From Escherichia ruysiae (lineage in GTDB: Bacteria; Pseudomonadota; Gammaproteobacteria; Enterobacterales; Enterobacteriaceae), in NCBI RefSeq assembly GCF_031323975.1, contig NZ_JAVIWS010000001.1:682001-746000 (forward strand): DNA of 64,000 bases, given 5' to 3'. The position numbers were made by a program, and so were the translations under genes. Numbering within the stretch: the first letter of the stretch is position 1; every line of letters begins with the position of its first letter. The notes below the pieces were generated by a model. That model did no database searches, had not been told where the DNA came from, and saw only the letters and a list, made by a program, of their open reading frames with translations. Positions 14,682-27,084 of the stretch are shown here, piece after piece.

Positions 14682-15822
14682 GGGACGGTTTCTCGTTGAT
14701 AAAATCCAGGGCTTCCGGCACCGGAAGATGAGTGGGCTGTTCAGGACGTTGTCCACCGGCCAGACGCCAGCGTTTCAGTTGCCAGACCCAGGCCAGCACT
14801 TCCGCCACGGCGGCATACAGTTGACCGGGAATTTGTTGGCCGATTTCTGCGTGTCGATACAGCGCGCGCGCCAGCGGCGGCGCTTCAAGAGTCGGGACGT
14901 TATTTTCAGCGGCGATTTCACGAATGCGTAACGCCACCAGCCCCGCGCCTTTAGCAACAACTTTCGGCGCGCTCATTTTGTTTTCGTCATACTGCAATGC
15001 CACTGAGTAGTGAGTTGGGTTATTAACAATGACGTCCGCTTTCGGCACATCGGCCATCATCCGACGCCGCGCGGCAGCACGCTGCATCTGACGAATTCGC
15101 CCTTTGACATGCGGATCGCCTTCGCTTTGTTTGAACTCATCACGAATATCCTGCCGTGACATACGCAGCTTTTTCAGGTGGCTGAAAATTTGAAAAAAGA
15201 CGTCAAATCCCACCATCGGAATGACACCAAGCACCACTAAAAGTGCACACAACCCCACAACATCCATCGCGTTAGCCATTGCGGTAATGGGTGACTGCGC
15301 CATTAAGCGCATCATCTGCGGCCAGTGATGCCAGAGATAAAAGCCAGTAACGCAGCCAACCAGTGTAGATTTCAGGATAGCTTTCAGCAGCTCCGCGCCA
15401 GTTTGCGCCGAGAAAATACGTTTAATGCCCGGTAGTGGGTTGAGTTTGGAAAACTTCGGTTGCAATGATTTACCACTAAATACCAGCCCCCCCAGCATGA
15501 CCGGCGAAATAAGCGCCACCAGCACCACACCGCTAATCAGCGGCAACAGTGCAAGCATGGCTTCTCTGATCAGCAAAATAATCTGTCCGAGAATGAGGTT
15601 GGGGTCATTGATGATGCTGTGATCAAAATGCAGCCCGGCGGAGAGCATCCCCGACAACCGCCGTGCCAGAGACGCGCCACCAAACCAAATAACACACACG
15701 CCCACCAGTAAAATGAGCAGTGAGGTCAGCTCACGGGAGCGCAGGATCTGCCCCTCTTCCCGCGCTTTTTCAAGTCGGTGAGGTGTGGGAGCTTCTGTTT
15801 TGTCGTCGCTCTCGTCAGACAC
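14674..15822 (-). CDS. flhB: Flagellar type III export switch protein FlhB
   Basis: Controls the switch from rod/hook to filament export. The 382-residue protein has four membrane helices and a cytoplasmic autoprotease domain whose NPTH motif is visible (IVNNPTHYSVAL). It starts at GTG 15822 (VSDESDDKTEAPT), preceded by AGGA at a proper distance. An ATG-initiated longer frame (15876) would add a hydrophobic leader not present in the family. First gene of flhBAE. Confidence 0.96.
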   Translation of the reverse strand: MSDESDDKTEAPTPHRLEKAREEGQILRSRELTSLLILLVGVCVIWFGGASLARRLSGMLSAGLHFDHSIINDPNLILGQIILLIREAMLALLPLISGVVLVALISPVMLGGLVFSGKSLQPKFSKLNPLPGIKRIFSAQTGAELLKAILKSTLVGCVTGFYLWHHWPQMMRLMAQSPITAMANAMDVVGLCALLVVLGVIPMVGFDVFFQIFSHLKKLRMSRQDIRDEFKQSEGDPHVKGRIRQMQRAAARRRMMADVPKADVIVNNPTHYSVALQYDENKMSAPKVVAKGAGLVALRIREIAAENNVPTLEAPPLARALYRHAEIGQQIPGQLYAAVAEVLAWVWQLKRWRLAGGQRPEQPTHLPVPEALDFINEKPSHE

Positions 15823-15950
15823 GTCGCCAATCCTGGAAATGGTAATAAGCGTGAATAATGCCAGAGCGGAAAGCATTCAATGCCTGGAATAAGTGGCAAA
15901 ACAGGTGGGCTTTAGGGCTTTTACCGCAGTACATCAGACAGGGCGCACGT

Positions 15951-16014
15951 TTGTCGGATGTGGCGTAAACGCCTTATCCGACCGCCTGATATGACGCGGT
16001 CACGTCACATCAGG
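15951..16014. repeat. REP (BIME-type) elements between flhB and cheZ
   Basis: The stretch around GTCGGATGTGGCGTAAACG (from 15953) and CCTTATCCGACC is a standard enterobacterial REP hairpin. It is followed by a second inverted unit with arms GCCTGAT and ATCAGGC (15982-16014). It lies in the gap after cheZ, where it can protect the 3' end of the chemotaxis transcript. Confidence 0.85.
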
Positions 16015-16023
16015 CAATACAAA

Positions 16024-16668
16024 TCAAAACCCAAGACTATCCAACAAATCGTCCACCTGATCCTGACTGGCAACCACACCGGCTTTGCTGGTATCGACCT
16101 GTGGTCCGTTAAGCAAACTCTGGTTTTCACGTTTCGGACGCGCATCCTGTTCCGGGATATTTTCCAGCAGCACCATCAACAACTGGCGTTCAATTTCCTG
16201 AATCACATCCATCATCCGTTTAATCACCTGCCCGGTGAGATCCTGAAAATCCTGCGCCATCATAATTTCCAGTAACTGCGCGTTTGTGAAGCTGGTATGA
16301 GCGGGCACATCCGCCAGAAATTGCCGCGTATCTGTCACCAGTTCACGGGCGTCGGCAAGGTCAATCGGATCGGCGAACCAGTCATCCCAGCGTTGGGTTA
16401 ATGCTTTTGCCGATTCCTCCATTTCATCCTGATGCGGTTGCGACGCCTCAACGCTATTCAGCGCCCGCTCTGCGGCCTGCGCAGTCATCTGCACAACGTA
16501 GAACAAGCGATCGCGGGCATCAGGGATAGCTTCCGCAGCTTCGGCTATCGCCTGATCCAGTCCCAGCTCGCGCAGGCTGTCACGCAGCATACGCGTCAGG
16601 CTGCCGATGCGCGCAATGATATCGCCGGCTGCATGTTCATCAGCAGGTTTGATTGATGGTTGCATCAT
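16024..16668 (-). CDS. cheZ: CheY-P phosphatase CheZ
   Basis: Dephosphorylates CheY-P to end the tumble signal. The 214-residue helical protein carries the catalytic region [16 protein letters not shown] (the essential Gln lies here). Its C-terminus [12 protein letters not shown] is the CheY-binding peptide. The ATG at 16668 matches K-12; the upstream in-frame ATGs lie inside cheY. Last gene of the tar-cheRBYZ transcript, followed by REP hairpins. Confidence 0.97.
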   Translation of the reverse strand: MMQPSIKPADEHAAGDIIARIGSLTRMLRDSLRELGLDQAIAEAAEAIPDARDRLFYVVQMTAQAAERALNSVEASQPHQDEMEESAKALTQRWDDWFADPIDLADARELVTDTRQFLADVPAHTSFTNAQLLEIMMAQDFQDLTGQVIKRMMDVIQEIERQLLMVLLENIPEQDARPKRENQSLLNGPQVDTSKAGVVASQDQVDDLLDSLGF

Positions 16669-16678
16669 AGTCGCATCC

Positions 16679-18132
<1,454 letters not shown>

Positions 18133-18134
18133 GG

Positions 18135-18995
18135 TTAATCCTTACTTAGCGCATACACCGTCTGCCCACGCAGCGTGAAGCTGCGCTCAAGGTGGCTGAA
18201 ATTTTCAGAGTGCCCCGCAAACAGCAATCCGTCAGGTTTAAGTAGTGGCACGAAGCGGCGCAAAATCTCCTGTTGGGTCGTTTGATCAAAGTAGATCATG
18301 ACGTTACGGCAGAAGATCGCATCAAACGGCCCCGGTACGGTGTACTGTTTCGCCAACAAATTCAGCGAGGAAAAATCGACATAGCTCGCCAGTTCCTGGC
18401 GCACGCGCACCAGCCCTTCATGCGGCCCCGTGCCGCGCATGAAGTAACGCTGGAGTTGTTGTGGCGTCAGGTTTTTCAGCTCTTCATGGCGATAAATGCC
18501 GCTTCTGGCTTTTTCCAGCACTTCGGTGTCGATATCACTGGCGAACACTTTCCAGCGTCCAGGCGCGGTGCCTAATGTGTCCGCCAGCGTCATGGCAATG
18601 CTGTACGGCTCTTCACCAGTCGACGCCGCCGCGCTCCATACACGATATTCCCCAGAACGACGGCGAGCGTGAGCCGCGAGCAGTGGGAAATGATGCCCTT
18701 CACGGAAAAATGCCGTCAGGTTGGTAGTCAGCGAGTTAATAAATGCCTGCCACTCGCCGCTAAGCTGATTAGATTCCAGCATGTTCAGATAATGACCAAA
18801 ATCGGCCAGTCCCAGCGAGCGCAAACGGCGTATCAACCGGTTGTAGACCATGTCACGCTTGTGCTCGGCCAGAACAATCCCCGCACGTTGATAGATCAAT
18901 TGACTTATCCGCCGAAAATGAACGTCGGAAAGCGCAAGGCGCTCGCTCATCTGTAACAATAAAGACGTTTGCCCACAGGGCTGAGATGATGTCAT
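18135..18995 (-). CDS. cheR: Chemoreceptor methyltransferase CheR
   Basis: Methylates receptor glutamates with SAM for adaptation. The 286-residue protein has an N-terminal helical domain and a SAM-binding domain ([46 protein letters not shown]). In K-12 it follows tap; here it follows the short tap remnant and then tar, so it probably remains in the tar transcript. Confidence 0.97.
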   Translation of the reverse strand: MTSSQPCGQTSLLLQMSERLALSDVHFRRISQLIYQRAGIVLAEHKRDMVYNRLIRRLRSLGLADFGHYLNMLESNQLSGEWQAFINSLTTNLTAFFREGHHFPLLAAHARRRSGEYRVWSAAASTGEEPYSIAMTLADTLGTAPGRWKVFASDIDTEVLEKARSGIYRHEELKNLTPQQLQRYFMRGTGPHEGLVRVRQELASYVDFSSLNLLAKQYTVPGPFDAIFCRNVMIYFDQTTQQEILRRFVPLLKPDGLLFAGHSENFSHLERSFTLRGQTVYALSKD

Positions 18996-19017
18996 AGCGC
19001 CTTCTCAATCACTTCAG

Positions 19018-19059
19018 GAAACCACTGGCACAGCCTGTAACTGCACCGATTGTGTTGTA
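19018..19059 (-). pseudogene. tap: 3' remnant of the dipeptide receptor gene tap
   Basis: The minus strand encodes SVQLQAVPVVS followed by a stop just before cheR. As I remember it, this is the C-terminus of E. coli Tap (residues before VVS-stop). The rest of the gene, about 1.6 kb, is missing. Upstream, up to the tar stop at 19144, lie about 85 bp that I do not recognise as tap or tar. Without Tap the strain should lack the standard receptor for dipeptides and pyrimidines. Confidence 0.8.
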
Positions 19060-19143
19060 ATAGCGCCACCAGAAACGATAAGCGCGACGTTCTGTTGCAT
19101 CATCAGCCTCATCTGGCGGCAATGGCGCTTGAGTAAATACCCA

Positions 19144-20805
19144 TCAAAATGTTTCCCAGTTTGGCTCTTGTTCAGCGATACGCCGCCGCGACTGCGCAGG
19201 TGATTGCTCACTGGCAGGCTGGGATTTTAGGGGGGGTTTGTGGTTGAGCTGACTGGCTGCCAGACGAAATGCGGATACTGCCTGCGTTAAACGACCGGCC
19301 TGCTCTTCCAGTGCGGCAGCAGCGGCGGCTGACTCCTGCACCAACGAGGCATTCTGTTGAGTGACGCGATCCATTTCCGACACGGCCAGCGCAACTTGAT
19401 CAATGCCACGGCTCTGCTCATCGGAGGCTGAAGCAATTTCCCCCATAATGTCGGTGACGCGCGTAACCGCATTAACGATATTCGTCATCGTTTCCCCGGC
19501 GCTTTCGACCAGCACAGAACCGGTATCAACGCGGGAAACTGAGTCTTCTATCAGAGCTTTGATCTCTTTTGCTGCCTGGGCGCTGCGACTGGCAAGATTA
19601 CGCACTTCGCCTGCCACCACGGCAAAACCACGGCCCTGTTCCCCGGCACGCGCGGCTTCAACAGCGGCATTCAGTGCGAGGATATTGGTCTGGAAGGCAA
19701 TGCCGTCGATTACGCTAATAATGTCGGCGATTTTCTTCGAACTGTCGGCGATTTCATGCATCGTTTTCACTACGCCATCCACCACTTTGCCGCCGTGCTG
19801 GGCGGTGTCGGAGGCACTTTGCGCCAGTTGCGAGGCCTGACGGGCGTTATCGGCGTTCTGTTTCACCGTCGCGGTGAGCTGTTCCATGCTGGCGGCAGTT
19901 TCTTCCAGCGCGGATGCCTGCTGTTCAGTGCGTGATGAAAGATCGGTATTGCCCGCTGCAATTTCACGTGTACCGGCATAGATGGCGTCCGACCCCTGGC
20001 GCACATGGGTGACTGTGTCGGTCAAAGAACGCTGCATATGCGAAACGCTCTGCGCCAGTTCGCCCATTTCACTGCGCCCATCAATGATGAGGCTATTCGC
20101 CAGGTTACCACCGGCAATTTCGCGAATGTGAGCAATGATTTTCGCCAGCGGGGTAAGCAACATACGGCGGATGCCGTACCACGCCACCAGCAAAATCAAT
20201 ACCACCACCAGCGCGATAACCGCCAGTTGCCACTGGGAAAAGCGGTAATCTTCCGCATTGTTAGTGACGATATCGCGGTAAAGTTTTTCACTACTGAGGG
20301 CGTACTGAGCAAACGCTTCGCCCATCGCATTTTGCATTCCCTGAGTTGGTTGAGCGAAATAGGCGCCAGTATTGCCATAATCAAGATAATCAATCAGTTC
20401 AGTTAACGCTGTGTGATAGTTTTTGTATTTTTCATCAATATTACGACTGGTGGCGACCATTTCAGGTAACGGTGCCATGCTTTTGAATTTTTTAAAATGA
20501 GTCGCTGCCTGGGCCAATGTTTTCCTGGCGCTATCAAGCAATTCAACTTTGGCGTTACTTTGTTGATTGGATGAATCCATCATCATCCGCACCGCCGAAC
20601 GGCTCAAATTAATGCGCGTTTGTAGCATTAAATCCCAGGTTGAGGTTAGCTCACTCTGTTGTTCCCGTAGTTCATTGGAAACGACAAAGCTTTTCTGGCT
20701 ATGGTGAAGCGAAGAAAAAAACAAACTGCCGGAAATTAGCTGTAACAGTGCGAATACCCCCAGCACCATTACCAACAGCGTGACTACGCGGATACGGTTA
20801 ATCAT
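19144..20805 (-). CDS. tar: Aspartate/maltose chemoreceptor Tar (MCP II)
   Basis: Transmembrane receptor that senses aspartate directly and maltose through its binding protein. The 553-residue protein has TM1 ([20 protein letters not shown]), a periplasmic four-helix domain with the aspartate-site arginines in [11 protein letters not shown]2 ([19 protein letters not shown]), a HAMP domain and the conserved signalling tip ([33 protein letters not shown]). It ends in the NWETF pentapeptide that tethers CheR and CheB. The ATG at 20805 follows GGAAGG. With tap gone it is the only receptor gene of this operon. Confidence 0.97.
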   Translation of the reverse strand: MINRIRVVTLLVMVLGVFALLQLISGSLFFSSLHHSQKSFVVSNELREQQSELTSTWDLMLQTRINLSRSAVRMMMDSSNQQSNAKVELLDSARKTLAQAATHFKKFKSMAPLPEMVATSRNIDEKYKNYHTALTELIDYLDYGNTGAYFAQPTQGMQNAMGEAFAQYALSSEKLYRDIVTNNAEDYRFSQWQLAVIALVVVLILLVAWYGIRRMLLTPLAKIIAHIREIAGGNLANSLIIDGRSEMGELAQSVSHMQRSLTDTVTHVRQGSDAIYAGTREIAAGNTDLSSRTEQQASALEETAASMEQLTATVKQNADNARQASQLAQSASDTAQHGGKVVDGVVKTMHEIADSSKKIADIISVIDGIAFQTNILALNAAVEAARAGEQGRGFAVVAGEVRNLASRSAQAAKEIKALIEDSVSRVDTGSVLVESAGETMTNIVNAVTRVTDIMGEIASASDEQSRGIDQVALAVSEMDRVTQQNASLVQESAAAAAALEEQAGRLTQAVSAFRLAASQLNHKPPLKSQPASEQSPAQSRRRIAEQEPNWETF

Positions 20806-20836
20806 AAGGCACCTTCCTGAAAACAAGTTGATCTCG

Positions 20837-20863
20837 TTATCGGCAAGGAAGGGGGAAACTTTA
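20837..20863 (-). promoter_or_regulatory. Sigma-28 promoter of the tar operon
   Basis: On the minus strand TAAAGTTT (20856-20863), an 11-bp spacer and GCCGATAA (20837-20844): a perfect match to the FliA (sigma-28) consensus. It lies 31 bp before the tar start. Confidence 0.95.
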
Positions 20864-20890
20864 TTGCTGATGCCACCCGCCGCGAAATTG

Positions 20891-20923
20891 AAATAAAAAA
20901 CCCGATGCGCAGATCATCGGGTT
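20891..20923 (-). terminator. Terminator after cheW (motAB-cheAW operon)
   Basis: Minus-strand hairpin with arms AACCCGATG and CATCGGGTT followed by TTTTTATTTC, located between the cheW stop and the tar promoter. Confidence 0.88.
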
Positions 20924-20949
20924 CATTTCAATTGAGGAAATCAGGAGAA

Positions 20950-21453
20950 TTACGCCACTTCTGACGCCGCGCTATCTAACAGCGCCATCTCTTCGCTATT
21001 CAGCAGTTTTTCGATGTTCACCAGAATCAACATACGGTCACCCAGTGCGCCCAATCCAGTGAGATATTCTGTTGAAAGCGTCACGGCAAATTCCGGTGCC
21101 GGACGAATTTGCTCCGCCGTCAATGAAAGCACGTCTGAAACGCCGTCAACCACGATGCCGACCACCCGTTGTCCGAGATTCAGTACGATAACTACCGTGT
21201 TGTCGTTATAGTCCACATCCACCTGGCTGAACTTAATTCGTAAGTCAACAATCGGCACAATAACGCCGCGCAGATTCGTGACGCCTTTGATAAACGCTGG
21301 CGTGTTTGCAATCCGTGTTACCTGATCGTAGCCACGGATCTCCTGCACTTTCAGAATATCAATACCGTACTCTTCATCACCAAGGGTAAATACCAGAAAT
21401 TCCTGGCCTAACGGCTCGCTGGCCAGCTTTGTTACATTCGTCATACCGGTCAT
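20950..21453 (-). CDS. cheW: Chemotaxis coupling protein CheW
   Basis: Scaffold that links chemoreceptors to the kinase CheA in the polar array. The 167-residue protein is a CheW/SH3-like double barrel ([37 protein letters not shown]). Last gene of motA-motB-cheA-cheW, 20 bp after cheA and followed by a terminator. Confidence 0.97.
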   Translation of the reverse strand: MTGMTNVTKLASEPLGQEFLVFTLGDEEYGIDILKVQEIRGYDQVTRIANTPAFIKGVTNLRGVIVPIVDLRIKFSQVDVDYNDNTVVIVLNLGQRVVGIVVDGVSDVLSLTAEQIRPAPEFAVTLSTEYLTGLGALGDRMLILVNIEKLLNSEEMALLDSAASEVA

Positions 21454-21473
21454 ATTGTTACCTTTTTACTCAT

Positions 21474-23438
21474 TCAGGCGGCGGTGTTCGCCATACGTTG
21501 TTCGCGGTTTATCGTCTGCAAGGCAGAAACATCAACAATCAGTGCCACGCTGCCGTCGCCGAGAATCGTTGCGGCGGATATTCCCGGGATTTTGCGATAG
21601 TTACTTTCCAGGTTTTTCACTACTACCTGGTGTTGACCAATTAATTGATCCACCAGCAAAGCGTAGCGGCGACCGCCACTTTGCAGGATCACCACAATTC
21701 CCTGAGTCGCTTCAGTTTTCGCGCCCGTGACGTTGAACACTTTCCACAGTTCGACGATAGGCAGATATTCACCACGTACTTCCAGTACCCGCTCGCCGCC
21801 CGCCAGTGGATGCAGATCGGCTTCATGGGGTTGCAGTGATTCCATGACGGCATTCAGCGGCAGAATGAAAACTTCATCTGCAACACGTACAGACATGCCA
21901 TCGAGGATCGCCAGCGTCAGCGGCAGTAAAATGCGGATCGTAGTTCCTGCGCCCGGCGTCGATTTGATTTCGACATGACCGCCCATCTCCTGGATATTAC
22001 GTTTGACCACATCCATACCGACACCGCGTCCGGAGACATCGGTAACCTGCTCTGCTGTAGAAAAACCAGGAGCAAATATCAGCATTGCCACTTCGTCATC
22101 TGTCATGTTGTCGCTGACGGTCAGACCTTGTGAAACAGCTTTTGCCAGAATCCGTTCACGGTTTAGCCCCGCGCCATCGTCGGTCACTTCGATGCAGATG
22201 TTGCCGCCCTGATGTTCAGCAGACAGAACCAAATTTCCGACGCTGTTTTTGCCTGCGGCGAGGCGTTTTTCCGGCAGTTCAATTCCGTGGTCGAGACTGT
22301 TGCGTACCAGATGGGTCAGCGGGTCAATAATGCGTTCTATCAGGCTCTTGTCGAGTTCAGTGGAACTGCCCACCAGCGTCAGTTCTACCTGTTTGCCGAG
22401 TTTTCCCGCCAGGTCACGTACCAGCCGGGGATAGCGACTAAAGACATATTCCATCGGCATCATGCGGATCGACATTACCGATTCCTGCAAATCACGGGCG
22501 TTACGTTGTAACTGCCCCATGCTGGTAATCAAATCACCATGATTAACCGGGTCCAGTTCGCTCGAACGCTGAGCCAGCATCGACTGGGTGATGACCAGTT
22601 CGCCGACAAGGTTAATCAGTTGATCAACCTTCTCTACAGCCACACGGATACTGGTGGATTCGCTGCCGCGCGGCGGTTTTTCCCGTTCTGTCCGTACAAC
22701 TGGCGCTTCTGCGGCGGCAAGTTTAAGCACCGGTGGCGCAGATACTTTCGCCGTAGACTCAACGCTTTCAAAGGCAATCTGATCGGCCTCAATGACAAAA
22801 CAAAGCACCGCAGTAATGTCGTCTTCCGCAATATCTCCCGCTAATGTCGCCGATAACGAATCGGCTCCTTTCACCACGTCAGTCAACGTTGTCAGATGTC
22901 CCAGCTCTTCTTCCAGCAGATCGATTTCTCCCGCTTTCAGGCGCGAAAGGATAATTCGTCGCGGCGATTGGCGGCTATTCTGACCATCTTGCGGTTCATT
23001 TTTGGCAACCACACTTAATCGGGTCACTGCGGATACCGTTTCGCCTTTCGCTTCTAATGCCAGTTGACGCAAGGCCTGGCAGATATAATCGAAGCTGGCG
23101 GTATCTGGCTCTTGTGACTGTTTATAAGCGTCGAGCTGTTCTTGCATGATGTCCTTCGTTTCCAAAAACAGATTGATAATGTCGGTATTAAGCTGCATCT
23201 CACCACGTCTGGCTTCATCGAGCAGATTTTCCATCAGATGCGTGGTTTCCTGTAACACAGTAAAACCAAAGGTTCCTGCCCCTCCTTTGATGGAATGGGC
23301 TGCACGAAAGATGGCATTCAACTGTTCGGCATCTGGCGCTTCTGGCTGCAAATTAAGCAGATGCTGCTCCATATCGGCTAACAGTTCGTCCGCCTCATCA
23401 AAAAATGTCTGATAAAAATCGCTTATATCCATGCTCAC
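21474..23438 (-). CDS. cheA: Chemotaxis histidine kinase CheA
   Basis: Central kinase that phosphorylates CheY and CheB. The 654-residue protein has the five usual domains: P1 Hpt with phospho-His48 ([13 protein letters not shown]), P2 CheY-binding, P3 dimerisation ([19 protein letters not shown]), P4 ATPase ([32 protein letters not shown]), and P5 CheW-like. The start GTG at 23438 (VSMDISD) matches K-12. The internal Met98 (KDIMQEQ), used for the short form CheA-S, is retained. Confidence 0.97.
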   Translation of the reverse strand: MSMDISDFYQTFFDEADELLADMEQHLLNLQPEAPDAEQLNAIFRAAHSIKGGAGTFGFTVLQETTHLMENLLDEARRGEMQLNTDIINLFLETKDIMQEQLDAYKQSQEPDTASFDYICQALRQLALEAKGETVSAVTRLSVVAKNEPQDGQNSRQSPRRIILSRLKAGEIDLLEEELGHLTTLTDVVKGADSLSATLAGDIAEDDITAVLCFVIEADQIAFESVESTAKVSAPPVLKLAAAEAPVVRTEREKPPRGSESTSIRVAVEKVDQLINLVGELVITQSMLAQRSSELDPVNHGDLITSMGQLQRNARDLQESVMSIRMMPMEYVFSRYPRLVRDLAGKLGKQVELTLVGSSTELDKSLIERIIDPLTHLVRNSLDHGIELPEKRLAAGKNSVGNLVLSAEHQGGNICIEVTDDGAGLNRERILAKAVSQGLTVSDNMTDDEVAMLIFAPGFSTAEQVTDVSGRGVGMDVVKRNIQEMGGHVEIKSTPGAGTTIRILLPLTLAILDGMSVRVADEVFILPLNAVMESLQPHEADLHPLAGGERVLEVRGEYLPIVELWKVFNVTGAKTEATQGIVVILQSGGRRYALLVDQLIGQHQVVVKNLESNYRKIPGISAATILGDGSVALIVDVSALQTINREQRMANTAA

Positions 23439-23442
23439 GCAG

Positions 23443-24369
23443 TCACCTCGGTTCGGCTGATGGCATTGTAGGAACACTGACCTGCGGTGCGCTCCCTGTT
23501 TTTTCCAGAACACTTACCGGCTCATTCTGGCTTTCAGCGTTTTCATGCAAAATAGCTTGTTCTGCTTGTCTGTTCAGAACCAGCAGGCTGATTCGACGGT
23601 TGACGGCATCATCAGGTCCACGATCGCTCAAACGCATGGTGGCTGCCATGCCGACAACGCGCAGAATTTTGCCATCAGCCAGACCGCCCACCATTAGCTC
23701 ACGGCGCGACGCATTGGCGCGTTCGGCAGAAAGCTCCCAGTTGCTATAGCCTTGCTCACCATTGGCGTAAGGGAAATCATCGGTATGACCGGAGAGACTG
23801 ATACGGTTAGGAATACCGTTCAGCACAGGCGCAATACTCCGCAGAATGTCACGCATATAGGGTTCGACGTCAGCACTGCCGGTTTTAAACATCGGGCGAT
23901 TCTGGCTGTCGATAATCTGAATGCGTAAACCTTCCTGCACCAGATCGATTTTGAGATGTGGACGCAGCGCCCGTAGTTTCGGGTCTGATTCAATAAGCTG
24001 GTCGAGATCGCCCCGCAATTTCCGCAGCCGACTTTGCTCCATGCGTTTTTTCAGTTCTTCAATGTCCGGTTGCTTATTCACTTCTCCCTGGCTTTGGGTG
24101 TAATCATCACCCCCGCCAGGAATTGGGCTTTCACTATTAGAAATGCGATCACCGCCCGTTACTGCCGTCGCCAGCGGCGTGCGGAAATATTCCGCAATCT
24201 GAATCAGCTCTTTTGGGCTGGAGATGGAGATCAGCCACATCACCAGAAAAAAAGCCATCATCGCAGTCATAAAGTCAGCATAAGCAATCTTCCACGATCC
24301 ATGCGCCGAGCCGTGACTTTTCGCTTTGCGTCGCTTGACGACAATAATTGGATGCGCGTGATTCTTCAT
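23443..24369 (-). CDS. motB: Flagellar stator protein MotB
   Basis: Forms the proton-conducting stator with MotA and anchors it to peptidoglycan. The 308-residue protein has a single membrane helix with the essential Asp32 ([20 protein letters not shown]). Its OmpA-like peptidoglycan-binding domain is at about residues 150-270 ([36 protein letters not shown]). Its start overlaps the motA stop (ATGA). Confidence 0.97.
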   Translation of the reverse strand: MKNHAHPIIVVKRRKAKSHGSAHGSWKIAYADFMTAMMAFFLVMWLISISSPKELIQIAEYFRTPLATAVTGGDRISNSESPIPGGGDDYTQSQGEVNKQPDIEELKKRMEQSRLRKLRGDLDQLIESDPKLRALRPHLKIDLVQEGLRIQIIDSQNRPMFKTGSADVEPYMRDILRSIAPVLNGIPNRISLSGHTDDFPYANGEQGYSNWELSAERANASRRELMVGGLADGKILRVVGMAATMRLSDRGPDDAVNRRISLLVLNRQAEQAILHENAESQNEPVSVLEKTGSAPQVSVPTMPSAEPR

Positions 24370-25253
24370 GCTTCCTCGGTTGTCGTCTGCTGTTGCGGAT
24401 TTTTCACTGCACGAACGTGCTCTTCCAGTTCGACGAACGACGGGCGCTCGCTGGAGTAGAGCGTTTTGCGACCAAATTCAACCGCAATTGGCGGTGCATA
24501 ACCGTTGAGATTAGAAAGCAGTATGACTTTGACGCACTGCATCATTTTGCTGGTCTCTGCGCTTTTCTGGCGCAAAACACTTGCCAGCGGGGAAATAAAT
24601 CCATAAGCCAATAAGATACCGAGGAAAGTCCCCACCATCGCATGAGCAATCAACGCCCCCAGTTCGGCGGCAGGTCGGTCAGCCGAACCGAGCGCGTGAA
24701 CCACTCCCATCACAGCCGCGACAATACCAAATGCCGGGAGCGAGTCACCGACCAGCGCCAGACTGTTTGCCGGGACTTCCGCCTCGCTTTCGTGAGTCTC
24801 GATCTCTTCATCCATCAAAGCTTCGATTTCAAAGGTATTCATGTGACCACTAATAATCAGGCGCAGATAATCGACAATAAAATCAAGCATGACGGCATCA
24901 GCCATAATGCGAGGATAACTGGCGAAGATCTCGCTCTCGCGAGGATTTTCAATATCGCGCTCCAACGAAAACATGCCCATCTGGCGTGATTTCGCCATTA
25001 GCCGGTAAAGCAGCGCCAGCAGATCCATATACATTGCTTTGGTGTATTTGGAGCGGCGAAACAGTAACGGCAGCGCCTTAAGCGTGCCTTTGATGGCTTT
25101 ACCGTTGTTGCCGACAATAAACGACCCAATACCTGCACCGGCAATAATCACCAGTTCAGCGGGTTGATAAAGTGCTCCAAGGCTTCCGCCGGTCATCAAA
25201 TAACCGCCGAAAACTGTACCGAGAACAACCAGGTAACCTAATAAGATAAGCAC
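24366..25253 (-). CDS. motA: Flagellar stator protein MotA
   Basis: Inner-membrane stator subunit, five copies around two MotB. The 295-residue protein has four membrane helices and a cytoplasmic loop with the torque-generating charged residues ([10 protein letters not shown]). The start is GTG at 25253. Transcription is from a sigma-28 promoter placed inside flhC. Confidence 0.97.
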   Translation of the reverse strand: MLILLGYLVVLGTVFGGYLMTGGSLGALYQPAELVIIAGAGIGSFIVGNNGKAIKGTLKALPLLFRRSKYTKAMYMDLLALLYRLMAKSRQMGMFSLERDIENPRESEIFASYPRIMADAVMLDFIVDYLRLIISGHMNTFEIEALMDEEIETHESEAEVPANSLALVGDSLPAFGIVAAVMGVVHALGSADRPAAELGALIAHAMVGTFLGILLAYGFISPLASVLRQKSAETSKMMQCVKVILLSNLNGYAPPIAVEFGRKTLYSSERPSFVELEEHVRAVKNPQQQTTTEEA

Positions 25254-25318
25254 GACATCATCCTTTCACTGTTGACCATGACAGGATGTTCAGTCGTCAG
25301 GCGTTAACTTACGGTCGG

Positions 25319-25413
25319 GGAAAAAAGCAGCGACAATCAGTTGCCGCTGCTGGAATGTTTCGCCATATCGCGTGAGTTAAACAGCCTGTACTCTCTGTTC
25401 ATCCAGCAGTTGA
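25319..25413 (-). ncRNA. motR: Probable MotR sRNA (5' leader of motA)
   Basis: MotR is a reported FliA-dependent Hfq sRNA made from the motA promoter inside flhC. Here a strong sigma-28 promoter (25420-25446) and a terminator (25321-25351) bracket about 95 nt on the minus strand. The expected start 6-7 nt after the -10 box and the U-tract end define this interval. The ends are inferred. Confidence 0.6.
25321..25351 (-). terminator. Terminator after flhC
   Basis: Minus-strand hairpin with arms GCAGCGGCAA and TTGTCGCTGC followed by TTTTTTCCCC. It ends the flhDC message and gives a natural 3' end for the MotR sRNA. Confidence 0.85.
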
Positions 25414-25955
25414 GGGATAATATCGGCAGGGTCTTGAGAAAGTTTACGTCTTTTTACCGCTCGTGATGGCGGCTGACATAAGCTGCAGGCAAAGCTGCCA
25501 ACAGGCTGATGGGCATGGGTGATAAAATTACCGCCGCAGCACTTGCAACTGGAAAGTTGTAGTAAACCACTTTCAACAAATCGCACCAGTGTCCAGGCGC
25601 GTGTCAACGCCAGCAGCGGCCCATCTTCGGCTTGTGGACACTGTTCGAGGTATAAACGATAGGCTTTGATTACTGCATCGACGCCGTTACATAACCCTGT
25701 TTTCAGCAAAAACTGCCATGCATTACAAAACATCGACGCATGAACATTTTGTTCCCAGGTCATAAACCAGTCGGTGGAGAATGGCAGCATACCTTTCGGC
25801 GGCGGACTTCCGCGCAGTTCTTTATAGAGTTTGATCAGGCGTCCGCGACTTAATTGTGTTTCACTTTCCAGCATCTGCAAACGAGCGCCGAGAGTGATCA
25901 ATTCCATTGCCAGCTGAATATCCCGGGCTTCCTGAACAATGCTTTTTTCGCTCAT
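25377..25955 (-). CDS. flhC: Flagellar master regulator subunit FlhC
   Basis: Forms the FlhD4C2 activator of class 2 flagellar operons with FlhD. The 192-residue protein has a C-terminal zinc site with four Cys ([12 protein letters not shown] and FACSLCQPP). It overlaps nothing but starts 2 bp after flhD ends. The motA sigma-28 promoter lies in its 3' end. Confidence 0.97.
   Translation of the reverse strand: MSEKSIVQEARDIQLAMELITLGARLQMLESETQLSRGRLIKLYKELRGSPPPKGMLPFSTDWFMTWEQNVHASMFCNAWQFLLKTGLCNGVDAVIKAYRLYLEQCPQAEDGPLLALTRAWTLVRFVESGLLQLSSCKCCGGNFITHAHQPVGSFACSLCQPPSRAVKRRKLSQDPADIIPQLLDEQRVQAV
25420..25446 (-). promoter_or_regulatory. Sigma-28 promoter of motAB-cheAW inside flhC
   Basis: On the minus strand TAAACTTT (25439-25446), an 11-bp spacer and GCCGATAT (25420-25427), near-consensus for FliA. 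It is 167 bp before motA and within the flhC coding region. Confidence 0.9.
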
Positions 25956-25957
25956 TA

Positions 25958-26308
25958 TCAGGCCCTTTTTTTACGCAGCACTTCTTCGGGCTGATTAACA
26001 TCATTCAACAAACGCGTAGAGAGCATGATACCGGTATGAACTTGCTGGAGATCGTCAACGCGGGAATCCTGCGTCAACTGATTAATAGTCTGGTGGCTAT
26101 CAAAGCGGAAATGACAAATCAGTTGATTGGTTTCTGCCAGTTTAACCATTTGCGGAAGCGTCAGCGTCGCTAACGTTGTTGCCATTTCTTCATTAATACC
26201 GAGACGAAACATGGCGGACGCTTTGTCCTGAACGATCAGACGTTGTGCAAGAAGTAAATATGACAAATTGATGTCATAAATATGTTTCAGCAACTCGGAG
26301 GTATGCAT
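25958..26308 (-). CDS. flhD: Flagellar master regulator subunit FlhD
   Basis: Partner of FlhC at the top of the flagellar hierarchy. The 116-residue helical protein ([20 protein letters not shown]) matches K-12. The start at 26308 is chosen from the family; an in-frame ATG three codons upstream (26317) is possible. The leader is long and unbroken by any insertion sequence, unlike in some highly motile K-12 stocks. Confidence 0.95.
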   Translation of the reverse strand: MHTSELLKHIYDINLSYLLLAQRLIVQDKASAMFRLGINEEMATTLATLTLPQMVKLAETNQLICHFRFDSHQTINQLTQDSRVDDLQQVHTGIMLSTRLLNDVNQPEEVLRKKRA

Positions 26309-27084
26309 TATTCCCATCCAGAATAACTAACTTTATTTTTATGCGGTATCACCGCACCCCGTGATGTCGCCGGGAAATCCCGGTAAAAAGTAAATAACCA
26401 TGGAATAGTTGCGATCAACGAAAAAACACAAGCATCGTAAGCGATGAAACAATCCCTTACAGAGAATAGTGTTTTTTACACTTAACTAAGATTTTTCCTA
26501 ATTCGACGCAACTGTACTCGTCACCACTCACACATACAACGGAGCGACGCTGCGATTTTCGATAATGTGTGACTCAGATCACACAAAACACTCAATTACT
26601 TAACATTAATGTATAAGTCATACTTTTGTTTTGATGATATTTCATTCTGTTAAAAAGTTTTTCAGCGCCTCTGGCTTCAAAAATGAAGTAGAGGCATAAA
26701 TTTATTATGTTGCGCACTGTTAATATAAATCACCGTAAATAACCATCTGTTATATATGAAATAAATTTATTTACCCTCTATAACTTATTTTCAAACAGAG
26801 AGTTACATAACATGACCCAGTTCAAGTGAAAATAAAGCCGAGACCCCCTTAAATGTTATATAAATGTTTTTCAAACATTAACCATTTGTTTTATAAGGAA
26901 AATAGATAATTTTACTTCTTACAGCCATACTGGCGATCGAATAATAACATTGCGGCACTAATTAATTATTCTTACTAGTAACCAGCCTAATATTTACCTT
27001 TTTGACTGAGTTGTTATTGCATCAATGCCTCATTCAGAGTAAAGCTGTAATAACACCTGAAGTTCACAGAATAAGGAGCAGGTT
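26309..27084. promoter_or_regulatory. flhDC-uspC divergent regulatory region (776 bp)
   Basis: A long AT-rich, non-coding stretch between the divergent genes flhD (-) and uspC (+). In E. coli it receives many regulators of motility. I can support one site directly, a CRP palindrome, and note that no insertion element is present. The half nearer uspC shows no clear open reading frame. Confidence 0.7.
26568..26583. promoter_or_regulatory. CRP operator upstream of flhDC
   Basis: TGTGA-CTCAGA-TCACA: both half-sites match the cAMP-CRP consensus TGTGA-N6-TCACA exactly. CRP is a known activator of flhDC, and the site is about 260 bp before the flhD start, consistent with its long untranslated leader. 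Confidence 0.88.

Noticed and set aside
15822..15876. Longer FlhB with an 18-residue hydrophobic N-terminal extension
   Set aside because: The extension lacks a ribosome binding site. The GTG at 15822 has AGGA at good spacing and gives the family N-terminus.
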